Below are positions 1-8,798 of a stretch of 44,242 bases of DNA, piece by piece. Origin of the DNA: Candidatus Aenigmatarchaeota archaeon (GTDB taxonomy: Archaea > Aenigmatarchaeota > Aenigmatarchaeia > QMZP01); the NCBI GenBank assembly GCA_030670085.1, contig DAOVCJ010000006.1, positions 1 to 44,242 on the forward strand. Reading direction: 5' to 3'. Below the pieces are notes generated by a model. That model did no database searches. It saw only the letters and a list, made by a program, of their open reading frames with translations, and was not told the origin of the DNA. Each line of letters begins with the position of its first letter. Positions within the stretch are counted from its first letter, which is position 1. The position numbers and the translations under genes are program-made.

Positions 1-1514
1 GTGGTTAATACGCTGTTCCACTCCAAGACTTTCGTTTCGCCTGAAGTTGTTACTGCCAAACCATTCTGGGGTGTTATTTCAAAAGAAATAGGAACATATT
101 CCCTTACCGGACCTTCATAATCCCTTTTTGGTTTAATGGTAAAAATCATTTTGTACTTTGCGGGTGGGTAGATTCTTGTTGGTCCGGTTCTCTCGACATC
201 AAAATCAACGTGTTTTTTAACAGCGAATGTATCTGTCATACTTCTTACACCGTTCCTCGTTACAGCTGTTAGCTTCATCGTATAGTTTCCTTCTGTATTG
301 ACCGTATAATAAGCGTAGTAATCAGGGAGGTTGGTCACGCCGTAAACTTCGCATTCTGGAGAAACTTCGATTGTCCCATCAGATGTTCTCAGGGTTATCT
401 TTTCGTTTTTCGGGTCTGTTATCTCCAAGGTGACATTGGCATCGCACACCATGTGACCTTGGTCGTCTAAGACTGCTATTCCAATAAACGCTTTCTCGTT
501 CTCAAGATATATGGATTTGTGGGTGTTTATGGCGAGCACACCCCAGAGGAATTCAGCCTCCTGATAGTGTGTCTCATCCCCTTCTTTAAAATTCATCCTC
601 ATCTTGTACAGTCCTGGTCTGAATGACCTTTTTTCCGAAATCTCTATTTCAAACTCTCCTTCACCCACTTTCACAACATTTGCTTTAATATCAGACAGTT
701 TTTTATCTGGGCCGTAAACGAACATACCCAAACCCTCTGGTTCCACGCTCTCGTTTGTTGTGAACCTGAGTCTTGGCTTCTCGTTCATTTTGAAGTTATC
801 CTTTTCTGGTAAAAGCTTTATCACTTTTTCTCTGAACTCCTTGAATTTTTCTGTCTTCTCCTCCATCGCTTCAATCTCAACTATCATGTAGTTTATTTCC
901 ATTATCTCCAGTATGGTCCCATTCTCCACCTCAAAAACCAGTTTATATGAGCTCTCGTTCAGGTCTGTAAGGAAACACGTGTCGACACAGATGTCGACAA
1001 AATTTAATTCGATATCTTGCGTTGTATTTACTATATCCTCAGCCCTAACAAATGGAACAAAACCAAATAATGTGGAGTTTTTATGCTTGAGTAAGGATCT
1101 GTCGAGAATTAGATACCTTTTTCCTTGGCTCTCTATGTAAACCCTTACACTCCCGTTTCCTATCATAGAACCTGAAAGCTTTATGGAGTTCAGCTCCCCC
1201 AGATTCTGTGGCTTCCAGTTATATTCCTGACTTGCGTTGACAGTCATGTTAAGGGTCTCTGTGTGATATACTAGAGTGGGCCTGAAAATAATATAACCTG
1301 TAAAGCTTGTTGCCCCAATAACCAGAAAAACCAGAAGGGCTATTATTATTACATTTCTGCTTGGAAATCTCCTTTCAGTCTCAATAGTCTCTCCCTTTGG
1401 TAGGGTCTTACCTAGATATAGACTCTTTACTCTCCCGTCAGGCATTCTGACGCTCTTGTAGTAGAAAGGACCATACCTCTTCTTCCCTCTCTTGAAGTAT
1501 CTAGCATACGCCAC
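1..1514 (-). CDS. Large surface/extracellular protein, partial (C-terminus off left edge); N-terminal cytoplasmic basic segment then TM helix, then beta-rich ectodomain
   Basis: Open reverse frame across 1-1514 (GTG start VAYARYFKRGKKRYGPFYYKSVRMPDG...; TM NVIIIALLVFLVIGATSFTGYIIF; ectodomain with NxT/S sites); absent from ORF track because it runs off the edge. Confidence 0.7.
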   Translation of the reverse strand, partial: MAYARYFKRGKKRYGPFYYKSVRMPDGRVKSLYLGKTLPKGETIETERRFPSRNVIIIALLVFLVIGATSFTGYIIFRPTLVYHTETLNMTVNASQEYNWKPQNLGELNSIKLSGSMIGNGSVRVYIESQGKRYLILDRSLLKHKNSTLFGFVPFVRAEDIVNTTQDIELNFVDICVDTCFLTDLNESSYKLVFEVENGTILEIMEINYMIVEIEAMEEKTEKFKEFREKVIKLLPEKDNFKMNEKPRLRFTTNESVEPEGLGMFVYGPDKKLSDIKANVVKVGEGEFEIEISEKRSFRPGLYKMRMNFKEGDETHYQEAEFLWGVLAINTHKSIYLENEKAFIGIAVLDDQGHMVCDANVTLEITDPKNEKITLRTSDGTIEVSPECEVYGVTNLPDYYAYYTVNTEGNYTMKLTAVTRNGVRSMTDTFAVKKHVDFDVERTGPTRIYPPAKYKMIFTIKPKRDYEGPVREYVPISFEITPQNGLAVTTSGETKVLEWNSVLT

Positions 1515-1628
1515 AGCTATCCCCAAGCCTAAAAATTTGTAGTGTAACAGAATTTGAGCCTGAAATATAGACCATATATATAATTATACGATTGGCTAAT
1601 TAAATAAAATTTCTATAGTAAATGTGGA

Positions 1629-2165
1629 TTAAACCCCGAAAAAGCCTAATATCCAAGGTCCCAGCAGGCTTCCCGCGTAAGCCGCTATCAGAAACTGGAA
1701 GAATCTCCCTATGACCGATGCCAGAAGGAATTTCTTTATGTCCATCCTGAATATCCCTCCACACCAGGTGAAAACCTTGAAGGGTATGGGACTGAAAGCC
1801 GCAATAAGGATTGCCCAGGCCCCATACTTGTCGAACCACTTCTCAACTCTTGGCACGTGCTTTTTGAACAGTCTTTCAGCCACGGGGTGTCCCAGGTAGA
1901 ATCCCAGGAAATAGCCAACCAGGGCCCCTAAAACAGAGCCAACAGTAGCGACTATCGTTACTGTGAAGGGATCCAGACCGAATCCTGTTGTGGGGGCAAT
2001 TATCACAGCAGTGGGAACCGGGAATATGAAGGATTCCAGTAGCGCAATGATAAACGTGCCTGATATACCATACTCCAGAACAAATGCCTGGACCCATAAA
2101 AGGAATGCCTGAAACATAGAACCTGGTAAATAATTTGCAAAACATGTTTTAAATAAGTACTTCAA
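1629..2165 (-). CDS. DedA/VTT (YqaA-like) family membrane protein
   Basis: 178 aa, multiple TM, FSPIPFKVFTWCGGIFRMDIKKFLLASVIGR typical of VTT/DedA. Confidence 0.8.
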   Translation of the reverse strand: MKYLFKTCFANYLPGSMFQAFLLWVQAFVLEYGISGTFIIALLESFIFPVPTAVIIAPTTGFGLDPFTVTIVATVGSVLGALVGYFLGFYLGHPVAERLFKKHVPRVEKWFDKYGAWAILIAAFSPIPFKVFTWCGGIFRMDIKKFLLASVIGRFFQFLIAAYAGSLLGPWILGFFGV

Positions 2166-2189
2166 GTTCGTAGAATCTTAAATCCTTAA

Positions 2190-2489
2190 TCACTCAGCCG
2201 AGACCACTCTTTCTCTCCATTTATACGAATTTAACCTCTCTCTTGCCTCTTTCAGAAGATTCCATGGATCTCTACCAAGGGTTTTAAATATAAGGGCACA
2301 AGAATATATGTTTGCTATTATATCCAGTTCTGGGTCATTAAACTTATCGGTTAAGCCATACATTTTTTTGACTATGTTAAGGTATTCATCCTCCCCGAGT
2401 TTTTCTGTATCACTTTCTGCAATCTCCTCTATGTAGCTGAATTTCTCCTTCAGGGCCTTTTGCTCTTTACTCAGAACTTCTTCATTCAT
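2190..2489 (-). CDS. Hypothetical protein, 99 aa
   Basis: ORF directly downstream of metK on same strand. Confidence 0.55.
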   Translation of the reverse strand: MNEEVLSKEQKALKEKFSYIEEIAESDTEKLGEDEYLNIVKKMYGLTDKFNDPELDIIANIYSCALIFKTLGRDPWNLLKEARERLNSYKWRERVVSAE

Positions 2490-2497
2490 TTTTACCT

Positions 2498-3739
2498 TTA
2501 GTACGTTATGACTTCTTTTTTCTCTTCTCTTTCCTCTTTTGCTTCTTCTTTCGCGAGTTTCTCCTCAGGTTCTCCTTCCATCGCTTTTTCAGGTTCGAGA
2601 CCCGCTTCCCTTCTAAGGGTTTCTGCTAGGTCTGTCTTTTCCCAGGTGAAGTCCGGGTCTTCCCTGCCGAAGTGTCCGTAAACCGAGGTCTTTCTGTATA
2701 TCGGTCTCTGCAAATCCAGCTGCTTTATCATCTCTGCCGGTGTCAGATTGAAATGCTTCTTTACAAGCTCTACTATCTTTTCCACAGGAACCTTGTTTGT
2801 CTTGAACGTGTCTATCATCACTGACAGGGGTTCTGTCCCGCCTATCACATAGGATAACTGGATCTCGCATCTGTCTGCCAGTCCTGCAGCCACTATGTTC
2901 TTTGCGATGTATCTTGCCATGTAGGAGGCGGATTTGTCAACCTTTGTAGGATCTTTACCTGAGAAGGCTCCTCCACCATGGCCTCCAACCCCTCCATACG
3001 TATCTGCTATGATCTTTCTCCCTGTCATCCCTGCGTCTGCGATAGGACCGCCAGCAACGAACCTTCCCGTGTTGTTTATATAAAATTTCGTATCCTCATC
3101 CAGCCATTTTTCACAGACCGGTTTTATGACGTGCTCTATCATATCCTTTCTCAGATTTTCCATATCCACATCCGGGTCATGCTGTGCAGCAATAACAACG
3201 GAGTGGACTCTGCTTGGCTTTGTATTTTTATATTCCACTGTAACCTGGGATTTCCCATCAGGTCTCAGGTAAGGCAGGGTTCCATTTTTCCTGACCTCAG
3301 CAAGCCTCATGACAAGTCTGTGTGCCAGAAGGATTGGCAAAGGCATGAGTTCTGGGGTTTCATTCGTCGCGTAACCGGACATCATTCCCTGATCCCCTGC
3401 CCCTTCTCTATTCACACCCAGGGCGATATCAGGGGACTGCTCATCTACCGATGTCATGATTGCACATGATTCAAAGTGGAAACCGTACTCAGGTTTCACA
3501 TAACCAATATCCTTTATAACCTGTCTCGCGACTTTGGGTATATCCACATAACAGCTGGTTGTTATCTCCCCTGTAATGAAAACCATACCTGTTGTCGTTA
3601 GGACTTCACACGCGACCCTTGCTTTTGGATCCTTTTCTATGATTGTATCGAGAATGGCATCAGATATCTGATCAGATATCTTATCAGGATGCCCCTCTGC
3701 CACGGATTCTGAAGTAAACATATAGTTATTGGCTCTCAT
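2498..3739 (-). CDS. metK: S-adenosylmethionine synthetase, bacterial/eukaryotic-type MetK with charged C-terminal tail
   Basis: Motifs [59 protein letters not shown] aaaggagg. Confidence 0.95.
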   Translation of the reverse strand: MRANNYMFTSESVAEGHPDKISDQISDAILDTIIEKDPKARVACEVLTTTGMVFITGEITTSCYVDIPKVARQVIKDIGYVKPEYGFHFESCAIMTSVDEQSPDIALGVNREGAGDQGMMSGYATNETPELMPLPILLAHRLVMRLAEVRKNGTLPYLRPDGKSQVTVEYKNTKPSRVHSVVIAAQHDPDVDMENLRKDMIEHVIKPVCEKWLDEDTKFYINNTGRFVAGGPIADAGMTGRKIIADTYGGVGGHGGGAFSGKDPTKVDKSASYMARYIAKNIVAAGLADRCEIQLSYVIGGTEPLSVMIDTFKTNKVPVEKIVELVKKHFNLTPAEMIKQLDLQRPIYRKTSVYGHFGREDPDFTWEKTDLAETLRREAGLEPEKAMEGEPEEKLAKEEAKEEREEKKEVITY

Positions 3740-3756
3740 GGTAAAACCTCCTTTGG

Positions 3757-3776
3757 TCGCGGCAGGAAAACCGCGA
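3757..3776 (-). promoter_or_regulatory. metK 5' leader hairpin next to SD
   Basis: TCGCGG-N8-CCGCGA stem immediately upstream of AAAGGAGG. Confidence 0.4.
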
Positions 3777-3822
3777 TTGTAAAATTTAATAAAAACTTTG
3801 GATTGAAATCTTTTATTACTAT

Positions 3823-3858
3823 CTGTCCCGAAAGGAATTTAAAATTCCTGACAGGAAT
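3823..3858. promoter_or_regulatory. Candidate operator: overlapping palindromes in divergent metK / DUF429 promoter region
   Basis: AGGAATTTaAAATTCCT (3833-3849) and ATTCCTGaCAGGAAT (3844-3858), next to TATA-like atttttatagc. Confidence 0.5.
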
Positions 3859-3889
3859 ATTTTTATAGCTTAAAGCCAATCCTCAATCA

Positions 3890-4363
3890 ATGAAGATAAT
3901 CGGTATTGACCTTGCAGGGAAGGACAAGAACCCGACTGGTTTCTGCATAATGATTGATAAGGAGACGAAAGTTATGCTCCTTCATTCCAATGAGGAGATT
4001 CTGAAGGCAGTGGAGGAGATTGGACCGGATGTTGTGGCGGTAGATGCTCCCTTCTCGTTCCCTGAGGATGGATATTACAGGGACAGCGACCAGAAACTCC
4101 AGGAGGAGGGATTCAAACCCTTGTCTCCTAGGTTTCCCGGGATGAGACCGCTGGTTGAAAGGGCATTGAAGCTAGTTCCGGAACTTCGGAAGAACTACAG
4201 GGTTATCGAGGTCTTTCCCCGTGCAACAGAGAAAATCCTGGGCCTTGAAGAGAAGAAGACCCATGAATATGATGCGCTTCTCTGCGCCCTTACCGGGAAA
4301 TACTACTTCCAGGGCAAGTTCAGAGCAATAGGCAAAGAAGAGATAATGGTTCCCAGTCTGTGA
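3890..4363 (+). CDS. DUF429 (RNase H-fold-like) family protein
   Basis: MKIIGIDLAGKDKNPTGFCIM...VVAVDAPFSFP...THEYDALLCALTG. Confidence 0.75.
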   Translation: MKIIGIDLAGKDKNPTGFCIMIDKETKVMLLHSNEEILKAVEEIGPDVVAVDAPFSFPEDGYYRDSDQKLQEEGFKPLSPRFPGMRPLVERALKLVPELRKNYRVIEVFPRATEKILGLEEKKTHEYDALLCALTGKYYFQGKFRAIGKEEIMVPSL

Positions 4364-4409
4364 AAAAGATTTAGAAAAGGATTTATATAGACAAAGCAAA
4401 ATATGGCTT

Positions 4410-4931
4410 ATGGAAGAGAGGGTTATACTTGTAGATGAGAATGACAAGGTTATTGGGACAGAGGAAAAACTGAAAGCGCATCAGAACGGCGGGAAGCTGC
4501 ATAGGGCATTCTCCATATTCATCTTCAACAGCAAGGGAGAGATGCTTCTCCAGAAGAGGGCGAAATCGAAATACCATTTCGGCGGTCTCTGGACAAACGC
4601 GTGCTGCAGCCACCCGAATCCTGACAAACCCCTGGAAGATACTGTCCACAAAAAACTGGAGCAGGAAATGGGCTTTGACACGGATTTGAAGGAAACGTTC
4701 ACCTTTATCTACAAGGCAGAGTCTGAAAACAATCTCACAGAGCACGAACTCGATCACGTATTCATAGGAAAGTTTGACGGCGAGCCGAAAATCAATCCAG
4801 AAGAAGCAGATGAGTGGAAGTGGATAAACATAGAAGAGCTACAGAAAGATATCAAGGAAAACCCGGGAAAATACACACCATGGTTCAAAATCGCGCTAGA
4901 AAGGGTCATTTCGGAAAGAAACAACATCTAA
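4410..4931 (+). CDS. idi: Isopentenyl-diphosphate delta-isomerase, type 1 (Nudix)
   Basis: LHRAFSIFIFNSKGEMLLQKRAKSKYHFGGLWTNACCSHP, E-rich Nudix-like helix, EADEWKWI. Confidence 0.9.
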   Translation: MEERVILVDENDKVIGTEEKLKAHQNGGKLHRAFSIFIFNSKGEMLLQKRAKSKYHFGGLWTNACCSHPNPDKPLEDTVHKKLEQEMGFDTDLKETFTFIYKAESENNLTEHELDHVFIGKFDGEPKINPEEADEWKWINIEELQKDIKENPGKYTPWFKIALERVISERNNI

Positions 4932-6031
4932 GAAAGAATGTCCTTTACGAACTTCTTTGGGTCAAATCTTATGATATCCTCATATCCCTGCCCTGTTCCC
5001 ATGAAAAGTATGGGCTTCTTTATTGCATAACAAACCGAGAGAATCGACCCTCCTTTAGGGTTCACATCCGTCTTTGCCATTATAACAGCGTCAACCCCCA
5101 CTGCCTCATGGAACTGCTTTGCCTGCTCCACTGCATCGTTTCCCGTGAGTGAATCAACAACAAGAACCTTGAGGTCTGGCTTGTTTACCCTTACCACCTT
5201 CTTCAGCTCATCCATGAGGTTTTTATCTGTATGCGCTCTGCCTGCGGTGTCTGCCAGAACAACGTCATAGTTGTTAGCCTCAGCGAACCTCACAGCATCA
5301 AACACAACAGCCGCTGAATCTGACCCATACTGGTGCTTGATAACCCTCACCCCCAGTTTTCTACCATGCTCTTCTAGCTGCTCAATGCTCGCTGCCCTGA
5401 ACGTGTCTCCAGCTGCCAGAACTGGCTTGTATCCCTTCTTCAGCAGGTACTTCGCAACCTTTGCGATGGATGTGGTCTTTCCCGAGCCGTTGAATCCCAG
5501 GAAGACCAGGCAGAGGGGTTTCTTTTTCTTTATCATCTTCTCCAGTTTCACCTCGCCCTGGTTGACTATTGCGAACAAACTCTCCTCAAAAACCTGGGAA
5601 ACGAATTTTGATGCCTGTACCCTCTTTATCGGCTTATCCACCAGCCTCTCCTTAAGGTTCTTACTGAAGAAATCCAACACTTCGACAGCGACATTGTTAC
5701 TCAGGAAATCCCTCTCATTCTCAGAAAAGAAATCATCAATATCTTTTTCAGAAAGTCTCCTTGTGGTTATTCTTTCTCTTAACCTGAAGATTCTCCTCCT
5801 CTCCCTTTTCTCGGGCTCTGGTTCTTCTGGCTCCGGTTTCTCCTCTACCTTCTCGGGTTTTTTCTCTATCTTTTCTATCCTCTCTATTTTCTCTTTCTTT
5901 TTGGGCTTTTCTGGTTTCTTTGGCTTCTCTTTCGCTTCTTTTGGTCTCTCCTCTATCTTTTCCCTCTCTTCTGCCTTCCTCGTTATCTTTTTTATCGAAT
6001 CCTTGAGGCTCTTCTTCAGTAAACCGAACAT
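4928..6031 (-). CDS. ftsY: Signal recognition particle receptor FtsY
   Basis: NG domain: GFNGSGKTTSIAKVAKYL, DTFRAASIEQLE, LADTAGRAHTDKNLMDEL, TKTDVNPKGG-like; K/E/P-rich N-terminus. Confidence 0.95.
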   Translation of the reverse strand: MFGLLKKSLKDSIKKITRKAEEREKIEERPKEAKEKPKKPEKPKKKEKIERIEKIEKKPEKVEEKPEPEEPEPEKRERRRIFRLRERITTRRLSEKDIDDFFSENERDFLSNNVAVEVLDFFSKNLKERLVDKPIKRVQASKFVSQVFEESLFAIVNQGEVKLEKMIKKKKPLCLVFLGFNGSGKTTSIAKVAKYLLKKGYKPVLAAGDTFRAASIEQLEEHGRKLGVRVIKHQYGSDSAAVVFDAVRFAEANNYDVVLADTAGRAHTDKNLMDELKKVVRVNKPDLKVLVVDSLTGNDAVEQAKQFHEAVGVDAVIMAKTDVNPKGGSILSVCYAIKKPILFMGTGQGYEDIIRFDPKKFVKDILS

Positions 6032-6101
6032 GGTATCACTCGCGTTAACTCTTTTTATCTTTTGTCTTCAAATATATAAACTATAAGATAAGGAATGTTA
6101 T

Positions 6102-7157
6102 ATGGACCCGCATTCTATTGAACTTCCGAGGAATATCCTGATAGGGAAAGGGATTTTGGATAAAGTCTCGAATGTCTGTGAGGAACTGAAGATTTCTGGA
6201 AAGCCCCTTGTCCTTACAGGGGAGCACACCAAAGGGGTAGCTGGGGAAAGGGTAAGGAAATCCCTCCTGGATGTTGACCCAGACACCCAGATGGAAATTG
6301 TGAAAGAGGCCTCTAAAAAGGAAGTGGAGAGGCTGGATGAGAGAATCCCCATGGATATTGATCTTATTGTCTCTGTTGGAGGGGGAAAGGTTATTGATGT
6401 TGGGAAGCTTTTGGCATACCAGGCAAAAATCCCCTTTATCTCTGTTCCTACTGCTCCATCCCACGACGGAGTGGCGTCTGAGAGGGTTTCCCTTAAGGAC
6501 GGTGAGGTTTTTCACTCCCTTAAGGCCAGGGTTCCGATTGCTATAATAGCTGATATCGAAATCCTTAGGAATGCACCATACAAACTCATCGCTTCTGGCG
6601 GAGCAGATGTGATATCCAACTGCACAGCTGTCAATGACTGGAAGCTGGCAAAAGAGAAGGGGGAATACTACTCAGAGTATGCTGCCGCTCTGTCTCTGCT
6701 CTCCTCAGAGATCGTCCTCAACTCCGCTGAGATGATAAGGAAAAAGGAGGAGAGGGGTATAAGAAACCTTGTCGAGGCCCTGATTTCTTCGAGCATAAGC
6801 ATGTCCCTTGTTCAATCCTCGAGACCCGCATCAGGGAGCGAGCACATGTTTTCCCATGCCCTGGACCAGCTGAAATTCCAGGCAGGCGTGAACAAATCCC
6901 TGCACGGGGAGCAGTGTGGCGTTGGATCCATACTTTTCGCCTACATACAGGGACAGGACTGGGAAAAAATAAGGAACGGATTAAAAACCCTTGGGGCCCC
7001 CACAACCGCAGGGGAACTGGATATTGACAAGGATATGCTTGTTGAATCAATGCTCAAGGCAAAAGACGTAAGGGAGCGGTATACAGTCCTGAATGAAAAG
7101 CCCCTAGACAAGGAGAAAGCGCTGGATATCTGCAGAGCCACGGGGGTAATAGAGTAG
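6102..7157 (+). CDS. egsA: sn-glycerol-1-phosphate dehydrogenase
   Basis: GGGKVIDVGKLLAY...FISVPTAPSHDGVAS...SEHMFSHALD...LHGEQCGVG. Confidence 0.95.
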   Translation: MDPHSIELPRNILIGKGILDKVSNVCEELKISGKPLVLTGEHTKGVAGERVRKSLLDVDPDTQMEIVKEASKKEVERLDERIPMDIDLIVSVGGGKVIDVGKLLAYQAKIPFISVPTAPSHDGVASERVSLKDGEVFHSLKARVPIAIIADIEILRNAPYKLIASGGADVISNCTAVNDWKLAKEKGEYYSEYAAALSLLSSEIVLNSAEMIRKKEERGIRNLVEALISSSISMSLVQSSRPASGSEHMFSHALDQLKFQAGVNKSLHGEQCGVGSILFAYIQGQDWEKIRNGLKTLGAPTTAGELDIDKDMLVESMLKAKDVRERYTVLNEKPLDKEKALDICRATGVIE

Positions 7158-7236
7158 CTAATTGGTAAGTTTTATAAACTCATAACCAGAAAGTATAGAG
7201 ATATTTAAATAATTTTGCCAATTATGAAGGGATTGT

Positions 7237-8016
7237 ATGAAATTATTCAGGCTGGGGAGAAAGAAGGTAAAGCCCAGGGTCTTCCGGTACATAAAGAAGA
7301 AGAGGAAATCCAAACCTTTGCATTTCACGCTGATCGACCCGGACAAGCAGAAGCCCCAGGAGGCCGCAGCCCTCGCATTGAAAGTGAAGGAATGGGGTTC
7401 TGATGCGATAATGGTCGGTGGTTCCCATGCAGCCCAGATGGTTTTCCTGAACGATACCATAAAGGCGATAAAAGAGAAGACCGATATCCCCATAATTCTG
7501 TTCCCTTCCTCGCACTCAGGAATTTCCCCCTATGCTGATTCTGTTTTCTTTATGTCGTTGCTCAATTCCCGCTCCCCGCAATACCTTATAGAGGAGCAGG
7601 TCAAGGGTTCTGTTCTGGTAAAGGGATACGGACTTGAACCGCTGCCAATGGCCTACCTTATCGTTGAATCCGGCTCCATGACCTCAGCTGCCTGGAGCGG
7701 TGATGTCAAACCACTGCCTAGGGAAAAGCCAGAGTTCGCTGTCGCATACGTCCTTGCAGCAAAATACCTCGGGATGAAGTTCATCTACCTGGAGGCGGGC
7801 TCCGGGGCAGAGCATCCGGTTCCTAACGAGATGATAGCTGCTGCAAAGAAAAACATGGACAAGGACATGTTCCTTATTGTTGGTGGGGGGATAAGGGACG
7901 ACAAGACCGCGAGGGAGAAAGTCAAGGCCGGCGCAGACATAATTGTCACAGGAACCATAGCTGAGAAGAACTCTGACATGCTTAGAAAGATAATCAAGGC
8001 TATCAAGAAGGGTTAA
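7237..8016 (+). CDS. Geranylgeranylglyceryl phosphate synthase (GGGPS)
   Basis: FTLIDPDKQ, AIMVGGSH, YLEAGSGAEHPVP, LIVGGGIRDDKTAREKVKAGADIIVTG. Confidence 0.93.
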   Translation: MKLFRLGRKKVKPRVFRYIKKKRKSKPLHFTLIDPDKQKPQEAAALALKVKEWGSDAIMVGGSHAAQMVFLNDTIKAIKEKTDIPIILFPSSHSGISPYADSVFFMSLLNSRSPQYLIEEQVKGSVLVKGYGLEPLPMAYLIVESGSMTSAAWSGDVKPLPREKPEFAVAYVLAAKYLGMKFIYLEAGSGAEHPVPNEMIAAAKKNMDKDMFLIVGGGIRDDKTAREKVKAGADIIVTGTIAEKNSDMLRKIIKAIKKG

Positions 8017-8074
8017 TCCAGTGCTAATTCTCAGCTGATTCTGAAATTTAAGGGTCGAAGACAAAATATAATTA

Positions 8075-8638
8075 ATGCCAAAGAAAGGTGTCGCGATAAC
8101 GAGTGAGTTGGGCGTCATAATCCTGACCATCCTCGTAGTCCTTATTGTTCTTTTAGCTGTTGTTCCCTACCTCATGGGAGAGGAAGCTGGACCAAAAACA
8201 CCATATGACCATATAATAAAAACTGCTACAGGCGAGTACAGAGTTGAAATCGTGATGATAAAGGCCATGATGAAGGTCGGCTCTGATTTTGATCCCTCCC
8301 TTTCAGGTGACAGAATCGGGTTGATGGCCATAACACAGAGAATGATAAATGATCTGAGAAGTGGTGAAAGCTCCGAGCATTGCGACAAGATGGAGGTCAA
8401 GGATCCCCAGGAACCGGAGCAGAACATAGAGGCCGGTACATGCTACTTCTCATATTTATTAGAGAGGTACAACAATAATAAATTACAGGCATTAGTCGCG
8501 TATCACTGGGAACCGTCAAAGCTTGACGGTGTTGGGAAGGATACAGAAAAGGCTCCTGGTGGCTCGAGAAACTATGCAAAAAATGTGATGGGGTTTTACA
8601 ATGAGTACAAAAAGGACATTGGCTGGGATTTTGTATAG
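8075..8638 (+). CDS. Membrane-anchored lytic-transglycosylase (SLT)-fold-like protein, apparent loss of catalytic Glu
   Basis: IKAMMKVGSDFDPSLSGDRIGLMAITQRMINDL...NIEAGTCYFSYLLERYNNNKLQALVAYHWEPSKLDG...NYAKNVMGFYNEY follows SLT layout; KKG|VAITSELG + TM N-terminus. Confidence 0.7.
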   Translation: MPKKGVAITSELGVIILTILVVLIVLLAVVPYLMGEEAGPKTPYDHIIKTATGEYRVEIVMIKAMMKVGSDFDPSLSGDRIGLMAITQRMINDLRSGESSEHCDKMEVKDPQEPEQNIEAGTCYFSYLLERYNNNKLQALVAYHWEPSKLDGVGKDTEKAPGGSRNYAKNVMGFYNEYKKDIGWDFV

Positions 8639-8798
8639 GAAGCTGAAGGGACAGATAGTGGTCTCTGAACTCGGCCTGCTCAAACTCGGTCTCCTGCTCC
8701 TGATAGTAATCGGTTGCGTAGTGATTTTCCTTTTCTTTTCAGGCTACATAGACAAGGCTGTTGAATGGGTTACAAAACTCTTCACAGGAGGTGAATAA
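8601..8798 (+). CDS. Small single-TM protein with class III-like signal
   Basis: RKLKG|QIVVSELGLLKLGLLLLIVIGCVVIFLFF...AVEWVTKLFTGGE; translationally overlapping neighbours. Confidence 0.65.
   Translation: MSTKRTLAGILYRKLKGQIVVSELGLLKLGLLLLIVIGCVVIFLFFSGYIDKAVEWVTKLFTGGE

Noticed and set aside
913-1140. 75-aa plus-strand ORF
   Set aside because: Antisense to the partial surface protein at 1-1514.
3740-3780. Known SAM riboswitch upstream of metK
   Set aside because: Leader is too short; only one small stem, no match to known SAM riboswitch architecture by eye.
5271-6086. 271-aa plus-strand ORF
   Set aside because: Antisense to ftsY; Ser/Phe-rich composition is the complement of the K/E-rich coding strand.
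7158-7224. Distant 7-bp inverted repeat TAATTGG...CCAATTA and palindrome AGTTTtatAAACT upstream of GGGPS
   Set aside because: Short and AT-rich; overlaps a TATA box and is expected by chance at this composition.
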